Below are positions 42,798 through 52,198 of a stretch of DNA of 64,000 nucleotides, one piece after another. Each line of letters starts with the position of its first letter. The first letter of the stretch is position 1. The position numbers and the translations under genes were made by a program. Below the pieces are notes generated by a model. It ran no database searches. It was not told the origin of the DNA and saw only the letters and a program-made list of their open reading frames with translations. The DNA is from Cupriavidus lacunae (lineage in GTDB: Bacteria; Pseudomonadota; Gammaproteobacteria; Burkholderiales; Burkholderiaceae). The DNA lies in the NCBI RefSeq assembly GCF_003353055.1, contig NZ_QKWJ01000029.1:20608-84607 (forward strand), given 5' to 3'.

Positions 42798-44744
42798 ATG
42801 TCAGTCACCCGCCGGCAATTCATCGCTTCGGCTGCCGCCGTCGGCGCGGCAGCCTCTTCGGAGCTATTCGCCATGTCACCGACCCCGACTCCCGATCTCA
42901 TTCTTATCAACGGCAAGTTCACCACGTTGGACCGCGCCAACCCGCAAGCCGATGCCGTCGCCATCCAGGACGGCCGTTTCGTCAGCGTGGGCGCGCGTCA
43001 GGAGGTCATGAAACTCGCGGCGAAGCAGACCACGGTGATCGACCTGAATGGCCGGCGGGTCATTCCCGGGCTGATCGACAGCCATATGCATATCATCCGC
43101 GGCGGCCTGAACTACAACATGGAGCTGCGCTGGGACGGCGTGCGTTCCCTGGCCGACGCCATGCGCATGCTCAAGGCCCAGGTGGGCCGCACCCCGGCAC
43201 CGCAATGGGTGCGCGTGGTAGGCGGCTTTACCGAACACCAGTTCGCCGAGAAGCGCCTGCCGACCATCGAGGAACTGAACGCGGTGGCGCCGGACACGCC
43301 GGTGTTCATCCTGCACCTGTACGACCGCGCGATCCTGAATGGCGCGGCGCTGCGCGCCGTCGGCTACAACAAGGACACGCCCAATCCGCCGGGCGGCGAG
43401 ATCGTGCGTGACGCCAGCGGCAATCCCACCGGCCTGCTGCTGGCCAGGCCCAACGCGACGATCCTGTACGCCACGCTGGCCAAGGGCCCGAAGCTGCCGC
43501 CCGAGTACCAGAAGAACTCGACGCGCCATTTCATGCGCGAGGTGAATCGGCTTGGTGTTACCGGCGTCATCGATGCCGGCGGGGGCTACCAGAACTACCC
43601 CGATGACTACAGCGTCATCGAAGAACTGCACAAGGAAGGCCACCTCACGGTGCGGCTCGCATACAACCTGTTCACGCAGAAGCCCAAGGAGGAACTGAGT
43701 GACTTCAAGGCGTGGACGTCGGCGGTCAGGCCGGGCCAGGGCGACGACCTATATCGTCACAACGGTGCAGGGGAAATGCTCGTCTATACGGCCGCTGACT
43801 TCGAGGATTTTCGTGTCGAGCGCCCGGACATGCCCCCGTCGATGGAAGCGGACCTGGAGCCGGTGATCCGCCTCCTGGCCGAGAAGCGCTGGCCGTGGCG
43901 GCTGCATGCCACCTATGACGAGACGATCTCGCGCGCGCTCGATGTCTACGAGAAGGTGGCACGCGATATCCCGTTCAATGGCCTGAACTGGTTCTTCGAT
44001 CATGCCGAGACGATCTCCGATCGCAATATCGACCGTATCGCCGCACTCGGTGGTGGCATCGCCGTGCAGCACCGCATGGCCTACCAGGGCGAGTACTTTG
44101 TCGAGCGCTACGGAGCCAGGGCTGCGGAGGCCACGCCGCCGATCCGCAAGATGCTGGAGAAGGGCGTCAAGGTAGGCGCCGGCACCGATGCCACGCGCGT
44201 GGCGTCGTATAACCCGTGGGTGTCGCTGTACTGGCTGACCACAGGCAAGACCGTGGGCGGCCTGTCGATGTATCCACAGGCCAACCTGCTCGACCGGGAG
44301 ACGGCGCTGCGCCTGTGGACCGAGGCCAATACGTGGTTCTCGTCCGAAACCGGCAAGAAGGGCCAGATCAAGACGGGCCAGTTGGCCGACCTGGCCGTGC
44401 TGTCCGCTGACTACTTCGCGGTGCCCGGCGACGACATCCAGGACATCACCTCCGTGCTGACCGTGCTCGGCGGCAAGGTCGTCTACGGCGACAGCGAGTT
44501 CGGCAAACATTCGCCCCAGATCCCGCCCGCGATGCCGGACTGGTCGCCGGCCCGCCACGGCAGCCAGTACCAGCCACGCCCACAGGCCCAGGCCCGCGCA
44601 CTGGCGCTGAACACAGCCTGCGGTTGCGCCTCGTCCTGCGGCGTGCACGGCCATGCGCATGCTAAGGCGTGGACCTCGAACGTGCCGGCGTCGGATGAAA
44701 GCGCGTTCTGGGGCGCGCTGGGCTGCTCCTGCTGGGCATTCTGA
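42798..44744 (+). CDS. Exported YtcJ-like amidohydrolase with Cys/His-rich tail
   Basis: A 648-residue metal-dependent hydrolase. A Tat leader (VTRRQFIASAAAVGA) precedes the amidohydrolase-3 domain with the metal site His96 and His98 (GLIDSHMHII), then further conserved His/Asp residues (LHATYDE, FFDHAE, GAGTDATR). Such enzymes hydrolyse amides or similar C-N bonds. The last 60 residues form a tail with five Cys and several His (CGCASSCGVHGHAH and GCSC), which is not part of the standard fold and could bind a metal. It belongs to the operon 41077-48225. Confidence 0.86.
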   Translation: MSVTRRQFIASAAAVGAAASSELFAMSPTPTPDLILINGKFTTLDRANPQADAVAIQDGRFVSVGARQEVMKLAAKQTTVIDLNGRRVIPGLIDSHMHIIRGGLNYNMELRWDGVRSLADAMRMLKAQVGRTPAPQWVRVVGGFTEHQFAEKRLPTIEELNAVAPDTPVFILHLYDRAILNGAALRAVGYNKDTPNPPGGEIVRDASGNPTGLLLARPNATILYATLAKGPKLPPEYQKNSTRHFMREVNRLGVTGVIDAGGGYQNYPDDYSVIEELHKEGHLTVRLAYNLFTQKPKEELSDFKAWTSAVRPGQGDDLYRHNGAGEMLVYTAADFEDFRVERPDMPPSMEADLEPVIRLLAEKRWPWRLHATYDETISRALDVYEKVARDIPFNGLNWFFDHAETISDRNIDRIAALGGGIAVQHRMAYQGEYFVERYGARAAEATPPIRKMLEKGVKVGAGTDATRVASYNPWVSLYWLTTGKTVGGLSMYPQANLLDRETALRLWTEANTWFSSETGKKGQIKTGQLADLAVLSADYFAVPGDDIQDITSVLTVLGGKVVYGDSEFGKHSPQIPPAMPDWSPARHGSQYQPRPQAQARALALNTACGCASSCGVHGHAHAKAWTSNVPASDESAFWGALGCSCWAF

Positions 44745-44773
44745 ACCCGCGCCAACCTGAACGGAGACTGGTC

Positions 44774-45208
44774 ATGCAACCTTCGAGGTCCTCGCTGACA
44801 GCCGCCAGCGACACCCCGCGGCACCTGCCGGGCTGGCTGCGCTGGATCGCACTGTTGTTGGTGTGCGCGGCCTACCTCCAGGGGGGGCTGGTCAAGCTGT
44901 TTGCCTTCTCCGGCGCGGTGGCCGAGATGCAGCACTTCGGCCTGTCACCGGCGGCGCCGCTGGCCGCGGCAACGATTGCGCTGGAGCTTGGCGCTTCAGC
45001 GATGATCCTGATCGGCCGCTGGCGCTGGCTTGGCGCACTGGCGCTGGCCGCGTTCACGCTGGCGGCCACGTTCATGGCCAACAGTTTCTGGAACGCGCCG
45101 CCCGAAGCCCGGTTCATGATGGAAAATGCGTTCTTCGAGCACCTGGGCCTGGTCGGCGCCTTCCTGTTGGTGGCGTGGGAGGACCTGCGCGCGCGCGGTC
45201 AACCATGA
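44774..45208 (+). CDS. DoxX-family membrane protein
   Basis: A 144-residue protein with four hydrophobic helices (about 24-44, 62-80, 85-103, 118-137) matching DoxX-like membrane proteins. The family includes quinone-linked oxidase subunits and many proteins of unknown function. GGAGA precedes the ATG. The end overlaps the MFS gene by four bases (ATGA), so the two are coupled. In this operon it could support redox reactions at the membrane (inference). Confidence 0.8.
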   Translation: MQPSRSSLTAASDTPRHLPGWLRWIALLLVCAAYLQGGLVKLFAFSGAVAEMQHFGLSPAAPLAAATIALELGASAMILIGRWRWLGALALAAFTLAATFMANSFWNAPPEARFMMENAFFEHLGLVGAFLLVAWEDLRARGQP

Positions 45209-46824
45209 CGCAGTCCGCAGCTCCCACCGTCAGCCCGGCATCGGGCGGCACGTTCGCCCCACTGGCCCGGCCCACCTTCGCCGTGCTGTGGGTCGCCACG
45301 ATTCTCGGCAACATCGGCAGCTTCATGCGCGACGTTGCCAGCGCATGGCTGGCCACCGACCTGTCGAGCTCGCCGGCTGCGGTCGCCACCATCCAGGCCG
45401 CGTCGACGCTGCCGGTGTTCCTGCTCGCCATTCCCGCCGGGGTGCTGTCCGACATCCTTGACCGGCGCCGCTTCCTGATCGTGATCCAGGTCGGCCTGGC
45501 CCTGGTCAGTGGCACCCTGATGCTGCTGGCCTGGCGTCAGGCACTGACCATCGAGATCCTGATCGCGCTGGCGTTTGCGGGCGGTATCGGGGCGGCGATG
45601 ATGGGGCCCACCTGGCAGTCGATCGTGCCGGAACTGGTCCCGCAAAATACGCTGCGCCAGGCCGTGGCGCTCAACTCGCTCGGCGTGAACATCGCGCGTG
45701 CGATCGGCCCGGCAACGGGCGGTCTGCTGCTCGCGGCATTCGGTGCGGCTACGACTTACGGCGTCGACCTGTTCAGCTATGTGTTCGTGATCGCCGCGCT
45801 GATCTGGTGGCGGCGCCCTGAGCGGCCGATCGATCCGTTGCGCGAGCACTTCTTCAGCGCCTTCCGCGCCGGCATGCGCTTCACGCGCGCGCACCGCAAG
45901 CTGCATGTGGTACTGGCCCGCACTGCCATGCACTTCGCTTTCGGCAGCGGCGTGTGGGCGCTGTTGCCACTGGTAGCACGCCAGCTGCTTCATGGCGGGG
46001 CCGGTCTTTATGGCATGTTGCTCGGCGGTGTGGGGGCGGGCGCCATCCTGGGTGCGCTGGTGATGCCGACATTGCAGAAGCGGCTCGACGCCGATGGGCT
46101 GGTGCTACTGTCCGCCATCGCGACGGCACTCGTGATGGCGGCCCTTTCCCTGGCGCCGCCGGTGTGGCTGGCGCTGCTGCTGCTATTGGTGCTGGGCGCC
46201 GCGTGGATCATGGCGCTGACCACGTTTGGCGGCGTCGCGCAGGCGATTCTGCCCAACTGGGTACGTGGTCGCGCGCTGGCGGTCTACCAGATGGTCTTCA
46301 ACGGTGCGCTGGCCGGCGGCAGCCTGCTCTGGGGCTTTGTCGCACAGGGGCTCGGCACCCCGCCCGCGTTGCTGATCGCCGCGGCCGGACTGGTCGTCGC
46401 GGCCCTGGCGCTGCACCGGCTGCGGCTGCCGCGTGGCGAGGAAGACCTTGGCCCCGCACGCCACTGGCCCGAGCCGGAAATGGCCGACGAGATTGCGCAC
46501 GATCGCGGCCCGGTGATGATCCTGATCGAGTACCGCATTCCCCAAGCCAATCGCGACGCATTCCTGCACGCCGTGTACAAGCTCTCCGAGGAAAGATTGC
46601 GTGACGGCGCGTTCAGCTGGGGGGTGATGGAAGACCCGGGCAATCCCGAACTGATGACCGAATGGTTCCTGGTCGAGTCATGGGCCGAGCACTTGCGGCA
46701 ACACCGGCGCGTGCCGAACGCCGACGCCGATCTGCAACGCGAAGTCACTGCCTTTCACATTGGCGCCGAGCCGGCGCGCGTACGACATCTGCTGGGCGTG
46801 GGACTGCCCCCGGACAAGCACTAA
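45205..46824 (+). CDS. MFS_3-type exporter with C-terminal ABM-like domain
   Basis: A 539-residue protein. The first 420 residues have about 12 membrane segments of the EntS-like MFS_3 family (LGNIGSFMRDVASAWLATDLS near 33-53, TWQSIVPELVP near 135). Residues about 430-539 form a soluble domain with the pattern ILIEYRIPQANRDAFL and VESWAEHLRQHRRV, typical of the dimeric alpha-beta (antibiotic biosynthesis monooxygenase-like) domain fused to many MFS_3 members. It probably exports a product or toxic intermediate. ATG overlaps the DoxX stop. Confidence 0.87.
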   Translation: MTQSAAPTVSPASGGTFAPLARPTFAVLWVATILGNIGSFMRDVASAWLATDLSSSPAAVATIQAASTLPVFLLAIPAGVLSDILDRRRFLIVIQVGLALVSGTLMLLAWRQALTIEILIALAFAGGIGAAMMGPTWQSIVPELVPQNTLRQAVALNSLGVNIARAIGPATGGLLLAAFGAATTYGVDLFSYVFVIAALIWWRRPERPIDPLREHFFSAFRAGMRFTRAHRKLHVVLARTAMHFAFGSGVWALLPLVARQLLHGGAGLYGMLLGGVGAGAILGALVMPTLQKRLDADGLVLLSAIATALVMAALSLAPPVWLALLLLLVLGAAWIMALTTFGGVAQAILPNWVRGRALAVYQMVFNGALAGGSLLWGFVAQGLGTPPALLIAAAGLVVAALALHRLRLPRGEEDLGPARHWPEPEMADEIAHDRGPVMILIEYRIPQANRDAFLHAVYKLSEERLRDGAFSWGVMEDPGNPELMTEWFLVESWAEHLRQHRRVPNADADLQREVTAFHIGAEPARVRHLLGVGLPPDKH

Positions 46825-46859
46825 ACCTTCTGTTCCTGTTTCCGTATTGCGAGGCCTGT

Positions 46860-47138
46860 ATGAAGCTCTACCTTGTCTCCCTTGGCGCCGGCATTCTGGT
46901 CGGCATCATCTACGCGCTGATGCAGGTCCGCTCGCCCGCCCCGCCGGCCGTGGCGCTGATCGGCCTGCTTGGCATGCTGATCGGCGAACAGGTGGTGCCG
47001 CCGATCAAACGCATGATCGCGGGCGAGCCGGTCTCCGTGGCATGGTTCCATAAGGAATGCATGCCAAAGATCACCGGTGTGCCTGGACCGACTCTGACCG
47101 CTGAGAATAATACGAATGGCGAGCATGCCGCGCGTTAA
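46860..47138 (+). CDS. XapX-domain (DUF1427) membrane protein
   Basis: A 92-residue protein with two hydrophobic helices (about 4-22 and 30-48), containing the XapX motif GAGILVGIIYALMQVRSPAPPAVALIGLLGMLIGEQ. A short hydrophilic tail follows. The family is often encoded next to hydrolases and two-component genes, but its function is unknown. Its end overlaps the porin start by 23 bases, an unusually long overlap that implies coupled translation. Confidence 0.85.
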   Translation: MKLYLVSLGAGILVGIIYALMQVRSPAPPAVALIGLLGMLIGEQVVPPIKRMIAGEPVSVAWFHKECMPKITGVPGPTLTAENNTNGEHAAR

Positions 47139-48225
47139 CCTACGGCCTTGCATTTGCACGGTGCTTTTCCTGGTGAACACGTCAGCGTTCGGCGAAAGCA
47201 CCGTGACCATCTATGGCCGCCTGAACACGGCGATCGAGTACTCGCGTGCCAGCACAGCCACCGATGGCACGTCGACAGGTAGTGTGGTTCGGCAGACCAA
47301 CTATCGTTCGGTGTGGGGTCTGCGCGGCGAGGAAGGGCTGGGCGGCTCCTTAAAGGCGGTCTGGCAGATCGAGAGCAACCTGTCCCTGGACACGGGCCAG
47401 GGACAGATCGCCGGTCGCAACTCACGCATCGGCCTGCAAGGCGACTACGGCCTTTTCTTTATGGGGCACTGGCACACGCCGTATACCGAGGCCACGATGG
47501 CTTACGACCCATACTACCCGACCACGGCCGGCTACATGGCGTTGATCGGGAACGGTTCCACGTCGAGCTCCGACAACGTGCAGGACACCAGCTCGTTCGA
47601 CCGCCGCCAGAAAAACATCGTGCAGTACCGCTCACCACTCCTCGCAGGCGCCAGCCTTTGGCTGGGCGTGGGGATGCCAGAGGAAAAACTCACCGTGCCG
47701 CGCAATCCAGCGCTGTACTCAGCTGCGCTTGTCATCGACCGCGGTCCTCTGAATGCAACCGTGGCGTACGAAGTCCACCACAATTACCAGGCTGCAGGCC
47801 GCAACGACGATGCCCTGAAGTTTGGCCTGGCCTACCAGATCTTCTCCGGCACGCGTATTGCGGCGATCTACGAACACTTGCACTACCGAACCGACACCGG
47901 CAGCCTGCAGCGCAATGCTTTCTATGCCTCACTGGTGCAGCAGCTTGGTACCGGCAGTGCGCGCATTGGCTTCGCTTATGCGGCCAATGGCACGGGTACA
48001 TCGACTCAGACCATCGGCAACTTCCGCAGCGGACCGGAAACAGGCGCCATTCAGTTCACGATAGGGTACGAATATCCGCTGTCAAAGCGCACGGCGCTGT
48101 ACACGTACTACAGCCGGATCGAGAACAGGAAGAACGCGATCTATGACTTTGCCATCAATCAGCTGGGCATTCACGCCGGTGCCGATCCGCAGACTTTTGC
48201 GCTGGGCATGCGGCACAATTTCTAG
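47116..48225 (+). CDS. Gram-negative porin, last gene of the hydrolase operon
   Basis: A 369-residue outer-membrane porin. Signal peptide about 1-26 (cut near SAFG|ES), then TVTIYGRLNTAIEY and WGLRGEEGLGGSLKAVWQIE, and a C-terminal GMRHNF ending in Phe. It starts inside the XapX gene; the ATG at 47125 is an alternative. It likely admits the operon's substrate to the periplasm, where the exported hydrolases act. A very similar C-terminal piece survives alone at 60527-60633. Confidence 0.88.
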   Translation: MASMPRVNLRPCICTVLFLVNTSAFGESTVTIYGRLNTAIEYSRASTATDGTSTGSVVRQTNYRSVWGLRGEEGLGGSLKAVWQIESNLSLDTGQGQIAGRNSRIGLQGDYGLFFMGHWHTPYTEATMAYDPYYPTTAGYMALIGNGSTSSSDNVQDTSSFDRRQKNIVQYRSPLLAGASLWLGVGMPEEKLTVPRNPALYSAALVIDRGPLNATVAYEVHHNYQAAGRNDDALKFGLAYQIFSGTRIAAIYEHLHYRTDTGSLQRNAFYASLVQQLGTGSARIGFAYAANGTGTSTQTIGNFRSGPETGAIQFTIGYEYPLSKRTALYTYYSRIENRKNAIYDFAINQLGIHAGADPQTFALGMRHNF

Positions 48226-48360
48226 GTATGTGGTGGCGATATATGCCTTCGTTTACCCGGTTCATAGCTATGGCAGATCCCGCTATCGAGACAATGGGAC
48301 CCGCCGCGCGGCCGCCGGGACGTCTCGGGATGCGTGGCAGTGACGTCAGCGAGAATTGGG

Positions 48361-48380
48361 CAATACTTCAGTATTATTTG
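48361..48380 (+). promoter_or_regulatory. Shared promoter element, receiver-only regulator copy
   Basis: CAATACTTCAGTATTATTTG contains the dyad AATACT-TC-AGTATT and a TATTAT box. It matches 17 of 20 positions of the element before the giant kinase (40670-40689) at nearly the same distance from its gene. The two genes may thus be turned on by the same factor. Confidence 0.6.
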
Positions 48381-48470
48381 GCCCCGCGCTGGACGGCATT
48401 ATGCTGTAAGCGAGCGGTGGAAAGGGGCCTGGCGTTTCCTGTTGCCGCAAAGACCAAGTAAGGATTTTGT

Positions 48471-48860
48471 GTGACTGCCACCCCCGTGATCGCTATCGTT
48501 GACGATGATGCTTCTGTCAGGGATGCCATGGGACGGCTGGTGCGCTCTTATGATTTCGCCGCGGAACTATTCGGGAGCGGACTGGAACTGCTGCAGTTCG
48601 TCGCGCTCGACAGGATCGCATGTGTGATCACGGATGTGGTGATGCCCGGAATGAACGGCTTCGTACTCTACGAAACATTGCGCGCGCGCGGCTTCGACAA
48701 GCCGGTCATCTTCATGACCGGCTTTGCCGAAGAGGGCTCCGAACAGCGCGCCCTGGCGGCCGGCGCGGCTTGCTTTCTCAGGAAGCCGTTTCAGGATACA
48801 GACATCATCCGGTGCATTGAGCTTGCCCTGCTGCCCCACCGGGGCGAGCCGCCGACTTGA
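48471..48860 (+). CDS. Receiver-only response regulator (FixJ-like)
   Basis: A 129-residue single-domain regulator. The acidic pair at about 11-13 (IVDDD), phosphoacceptor Asp55 (VITDVVMPG), Thr83 and Lys105 (RKPF) are all present, so it should be phosphorylated. There is no output domain; such proteins act by binding partners or as phosphate sinks. It starts with GTG after AAGGA. It is convergent with the GAF-PAS histidine kinase (10 bases between stops), and its promoter carries the same element as the giant kinase. Confidence 0.88.
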   Translation: MTATPVIAIVDDDASVRDAMGRLVRSYDFAAELFGSGLELLQFVALDRIACVITDVVMPGMNGFVLYETLRARGFDKPVIFMTGFAEEGSEQRALAAGAACFLRKPFQDTDIIRCIELALLPHRGEPPT

Positions 48861-48870
48861 GGGAGGCGAT

Positions 48871-50652
48871 CTAGTTTTGGTGGGGTGGCAGGGCGAACTG
48901 GAAGACGGCCCCGAAAGGTGCATTCGCGCTCGCCCACAACCGGCCCCGGTGCGCCTCGACGATCGTTCTGCAGATCGCGAGACCCATGCCCAGGCCCTCG
49001 GCCTTCGTTGTGTAGAACGCCTCGAACATCAGCTCCAGAGCCTGCGGCTCCAGCCCGATGCCGGTGTCCTGGACGGCGACCAGCGCGGCACCGGATGGGT
49101 CGCGCCGTGACTGGACCAGCAGTTCCCGGCGGTGCCCCGCCACCTCTTTCATTGCCTCAATGCCATTCAGGATGAGGTTCAGCAGGACCTGCTGCAAATG
49201 CACCCGATCGCCCACCACCGACGGGAGGTCGGGTGCCAGATCGGTTCGAACCAGGATCTGATGGCGAATCACCTCCCCATGGACAAGGGCCCGGGTGTCT
49301 TCGATGAGGCCGTTCAGGTCCAGCAGCACGGTGGCGGCGGTCGTCTTCCTGAACAGCGCGCGCATTCCCCCGATCACGGAGCCGGCCCGGTGTCCGGCCT
49401 GGACGATGCTCCCCACCGCGTCTCGTACTTCGGCAAGATCGGGCGGCTGGCGGTCGAGCCAGCGCAGCGCGGAGTTGGCGTTGGTGACGATGGAGGCCAG
49501 TGGCTGGTTGACCTCGTGGGCGATCGACGCGGTCAGCGCGCTCAGGGTCGTCACGCGCGTGACATGGGCGAGCTGGGCCTGCGCCTGATGCAACGCTTCC
49601 TCGGCGCGCTTGCGCTCGGTGAGGTTGAGCACGAAGGACATACCCTGGTCCTCACCCGCTTCGAACGTGGCGGATCCGATCAGCACTGGCACGCGGCGGC
49701 CATCCTTATGGACGAATTCTTTCTCGAACGGAGGCACGGTCCCATTCAGCTTGAATTCCTGTGCGAGCCTTGCGTCGCGATCGTGCCATTCCGGGGGCGT
49801 GAGGTCTGCCCAGCTCAGACAAGCCGACGCGAGATCCTCGCGGTCGTAGCCCAGCATGTGGAGGAATGCATCATTGGCCTCGAGAATCCGGCCATCGAGG
49901 CGCCAAATGAAGATCCCGATGAAGTTGGCCTTGACCAGGCGTTGGATCGTTGCTTCGCGTTGCTTCAGGTCGCGGTACAGATAGGCATTTTCCAGCGCGA
50001 TCGCCGCTTGTGAGGCGAGCAGCTTCAGCACCGCAGTCCGCTTCGGCGCGAAGGCCTGGGGCGCAAGGTTGTTTTCCAGGTAGAGCACCCCGACCAGCTT
50101 GGCCTGGGTAAGCAATGGCAGGCAAAGCATCGATCGGGCGTGACGCCGCAGGATGTACGGATCGGCTGAAAACGGGCTCTGTGCCGTGGCATTGTCAAGG
50201 TTGATGTTCTCGCCGGTGCGCAGGACATGCCGGAGCATCGATACCGGCAGCACAGCCGTTGTCACGCTGTGGTCGCGCAGATGCACTGTGACAGCATCAC
50301 CACAGGTCGTAGCCTCGGCTACGACGTGCTGGTCGGTTCCCCGGGGCAGGATCAGCAATCCCCGCTGCGCGCCGGCCAGTTCAAGTGCGGTGCGCATGAG
50401 CGTGTCGAGCAGCTTGTCCAGCACGACCTCGCCCGACACGGCCTGCGACACGGCAATCACGGTGGCGAGGTCCAGGTGTTCGACGGGTACCCCGATCATT
50501 GTCGTCGGTACGGGCGCTTGCTCTGCCCCGGATCGGGCGGGGAGCGCGGACCCCGGAGCTGCATCCAGATAGCGCTCGAATTGCTCCTCGTCGAAGCCGG
50601 CATCACTGCATGAGCCGAAGATCGGGGTCAGTCCGCGCAGGGTGGCAGTCAC
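48871..50652 (-). CDS. GAF-PAS sensor histidine kinase
   Basis: A 593-residue cytoplasmic kinase: GAF (about 65-225), PAS (about 240-355), HisKA with His380 in ASIAHEVNQPL, N-box VLLNLILNGIEAM and GLGMGLAICRT in the ATPase domain (about 475-590). The GAF-to-kinase part closely parallels the C-terminal third of the giant protein at 35034, but the kinase-like, ATPase and TPR parts are absent. The first 60 residues are low in recognisable pattern and include DEEQFERYLDAAPG. It probably phosphorylates one of the two nearby response regulators. Confidence 0.9.
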   Translation of the reverse strand: MTATLRGLTPIFGSCSDAGFDEEQFERYLDAAPGSALPARSGAEQAPVPTTMIGVPVEHLDLATVIAVSQAVSGEVVLDKLLDTLMRTALELAGAQRGLLILPRGTDQHVVAEATTCGDAVTVHLRDHSVTTAVLPVSMLRHVLRTGENINLDNATAQSPFSADPYILRRHARSMLCLPLLTQAKLVGVLYLENNLAPQAFAPKRTAVLKLLASQAAIALENAYLYRDLKQREATIQRLVKANFIGIFIWRLDGRILEANDAFLHMLGYDREDLASACLSWADLTPPEWHDRDARLAQEFKLNGTVPPFEKEFVHKDGRRVPVLIGSATFEAGEDQGMSFVLNLTERKRAEEALHQAQAQLAHVTRVTTLSALTASIAHEVNQPLASIVTNANSALRWLDRQPPDLAEVRDAVGSIVQAGHRAGSVIGGMRALFRKTTAATVLLDLNGLIEDTRALVHGEVIRHQILVRTDLAPDLPSVVGDRVHLQQVLLNLILNGIEAMKEVAGHRRELLVQSRRDPSGAALVAVQDTGIGLEPQALELMFEAFYTTKAEGLGMGLAICRTIVEAHRGRLWASANAPFGAVFQFALPPHQN

Positions 50653-50849
50653 GGTAGGCCTTCACGTTGGATTCGTCAAAGGCGCAAGCCGCACCGGCTT
50701 CATGCCGGAGGCATGCCGCGCCCGACACCAATGTACGGGCGGTGCCAGCCCTTTGGCTTGAATGCCTGTGCTCTCCTTTGTCTTATTGTGTGCGGCGCGG
50801 CAACAAACGATGGCCGACGCGCAAAGGCCCAACAGGCAAACCGGGAGGT

Positions 50850-51773
50850 CTAGTCCCCTCGAGTGCGCCTGCAGTCACCCGGAGTCAGGCCAAGCTTCTT
50901 CGAGAAGCAGCGCGTCAGATGACTCTGGTCCGCGAAGCCGCAGGAAGCGGCAATCCCGGCGATCGGCAGATCCGTGGTGCGCAACAGTCCGACCGCGCGT
51001 TCGAGGCGACGCTCCAGCAGCCATTCATGTGGTGTTTTACCGGTACTCTGCCGAAAAGCCCGCGAAAAATGACTTCGGGACAGTTGGCACGCATCAGCGA
51101 CCTCGGCAATGGACACGGTGCCGTCCAGCCGCGCCGCCAGATAATCCTGCGCCCGCACCAGTATGCGCGGGGGAAGCCGGCCCGTGCGGCGAATGCGGCC
51201 AGGATTGACGCCGCCATAGTGTTCGACCAGGTGTGTGCCGATCGCGTGTCCGAGTTGATCGATAAAGAGCCTGCTGGCGCTATGGGGCCGCGCCAGGACC
51301 GGCAGCAGCGCCTGGGCGAGATGGGCCAGCACGGGATCTTTCTGCGCCGCCGCATGCCGCAGTTCAAGGCTTGGGGGGCAGTCCAGTTCCAGCGCCGTCC
51401 GCTCGATGAATCGGGGCGGCAGTTCGATCAATACGAAATCAAACGTGCCGGAGAGGTCGGCTTTATAGTCATCCTGGAAGTTCCGCAAATAGACTGAACC
51501 TGCCTCGAATTCATACGTGTTTGCCTGGTTCAGATGGAAGATGCGGCGGCGATGGCCTTCCACCAGGGACACGCCCGCCAGAAATCCTCTTGCCGAGGCC
51601 GGCGTGATCACCTGACTTACCCGCTCAGTCAGGGAGCCTTTGCGGAAGAAGGACAGGTCGCCGGCGGCAAGCGCCTGGTCGTAGCGCAAGGCCTCCGACA
51701 CGCAGCCCAATGAGTCGCGCGGCAAGGCCGGCTCGCCAGGTTTTTGGGTAGAAGCAGAGGTGGGCAATTGCAT
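50850..51773 (-). CDS. AraC-family transcriptional regulator
   Basis: A regulator of about 307 residues. The C-terminal 100 residues hold two helix-turn-helices (VSIAEVADACQLSRSHFSRAFRQSTGKTPHEWL and AGIAASCGFADQSHLTRCF), and the N-terminal part is an effector domain of unknown ligand. The frame is open to an ATG at 51905; ATG at 51773 is preferred because it gives the more usual length, but neither has a strong ribosome binding site. It sits between the sensor kinase and the FixJ-type regulator and may control the hydrolase operon. Confidence 0.82.
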   Translation of the reverse strand: MQLPTSASTQKPGEPALPRDSLGCVSEALRYDQALAAGDLSFFRKGSLTERVSQVITPASARGFLAGVSLVEGHRRRIFHLNQANTYEFEAGSVYLRNFQDDYKADLSGTFDFVLIELPPRFIERTALELDCPPSLELRHAAAQKDPVLAHLAQALLPVLARPHSASRLFIDQLGHAIGTHLVEHYGGVNPGRIRRTGRLPPRILVRAQDYLAARLDGTVSIAEVADACQLSRSHFSRAFRQSTGKTPHEWLLERRLERAVGLLRTTDLPIAGIAASCGFADQSHLTRCFSKKLGLTPGDCRRTRGD

Positions 51774-52198
51774 GCGGTGATCGGGGTCGTTGCGCCAAGC
51801 CAGGCGCGACAGGGTGACTGACTTCACTGAAAATGCATTGCCGGCAGATCGAGACGTCGCCAGCCTTCCGGCAGGCAAGCAACGCGCTGGGAAAAATACT
51901 ATCATCGCCGGGCGCGTTGAGCACTGTTTGTCATTCTAGGCGGTGCGGCATAAAGCTCAACAACGAGTGGTGCTGCGCGGATGGGGCAAGACCGCACAGC
52001 CTGACGGCGTAGTCCCGTTACCCAACGGTATAAGTGGCAAACTGCGGAGGCCTGTGCTAGAAATTCTTGCTGGGAGGCATGGTGCGGCTCGCCCCGGCAC
52101 GCTTTTGAGCGGTCAACCCCGCTATATATAATTGCCAGAAAAGGGGCCGGTGAGCCTACCAATGAATCATGCCAGCAAGAGCAAGGGGAGAGTCAGCC

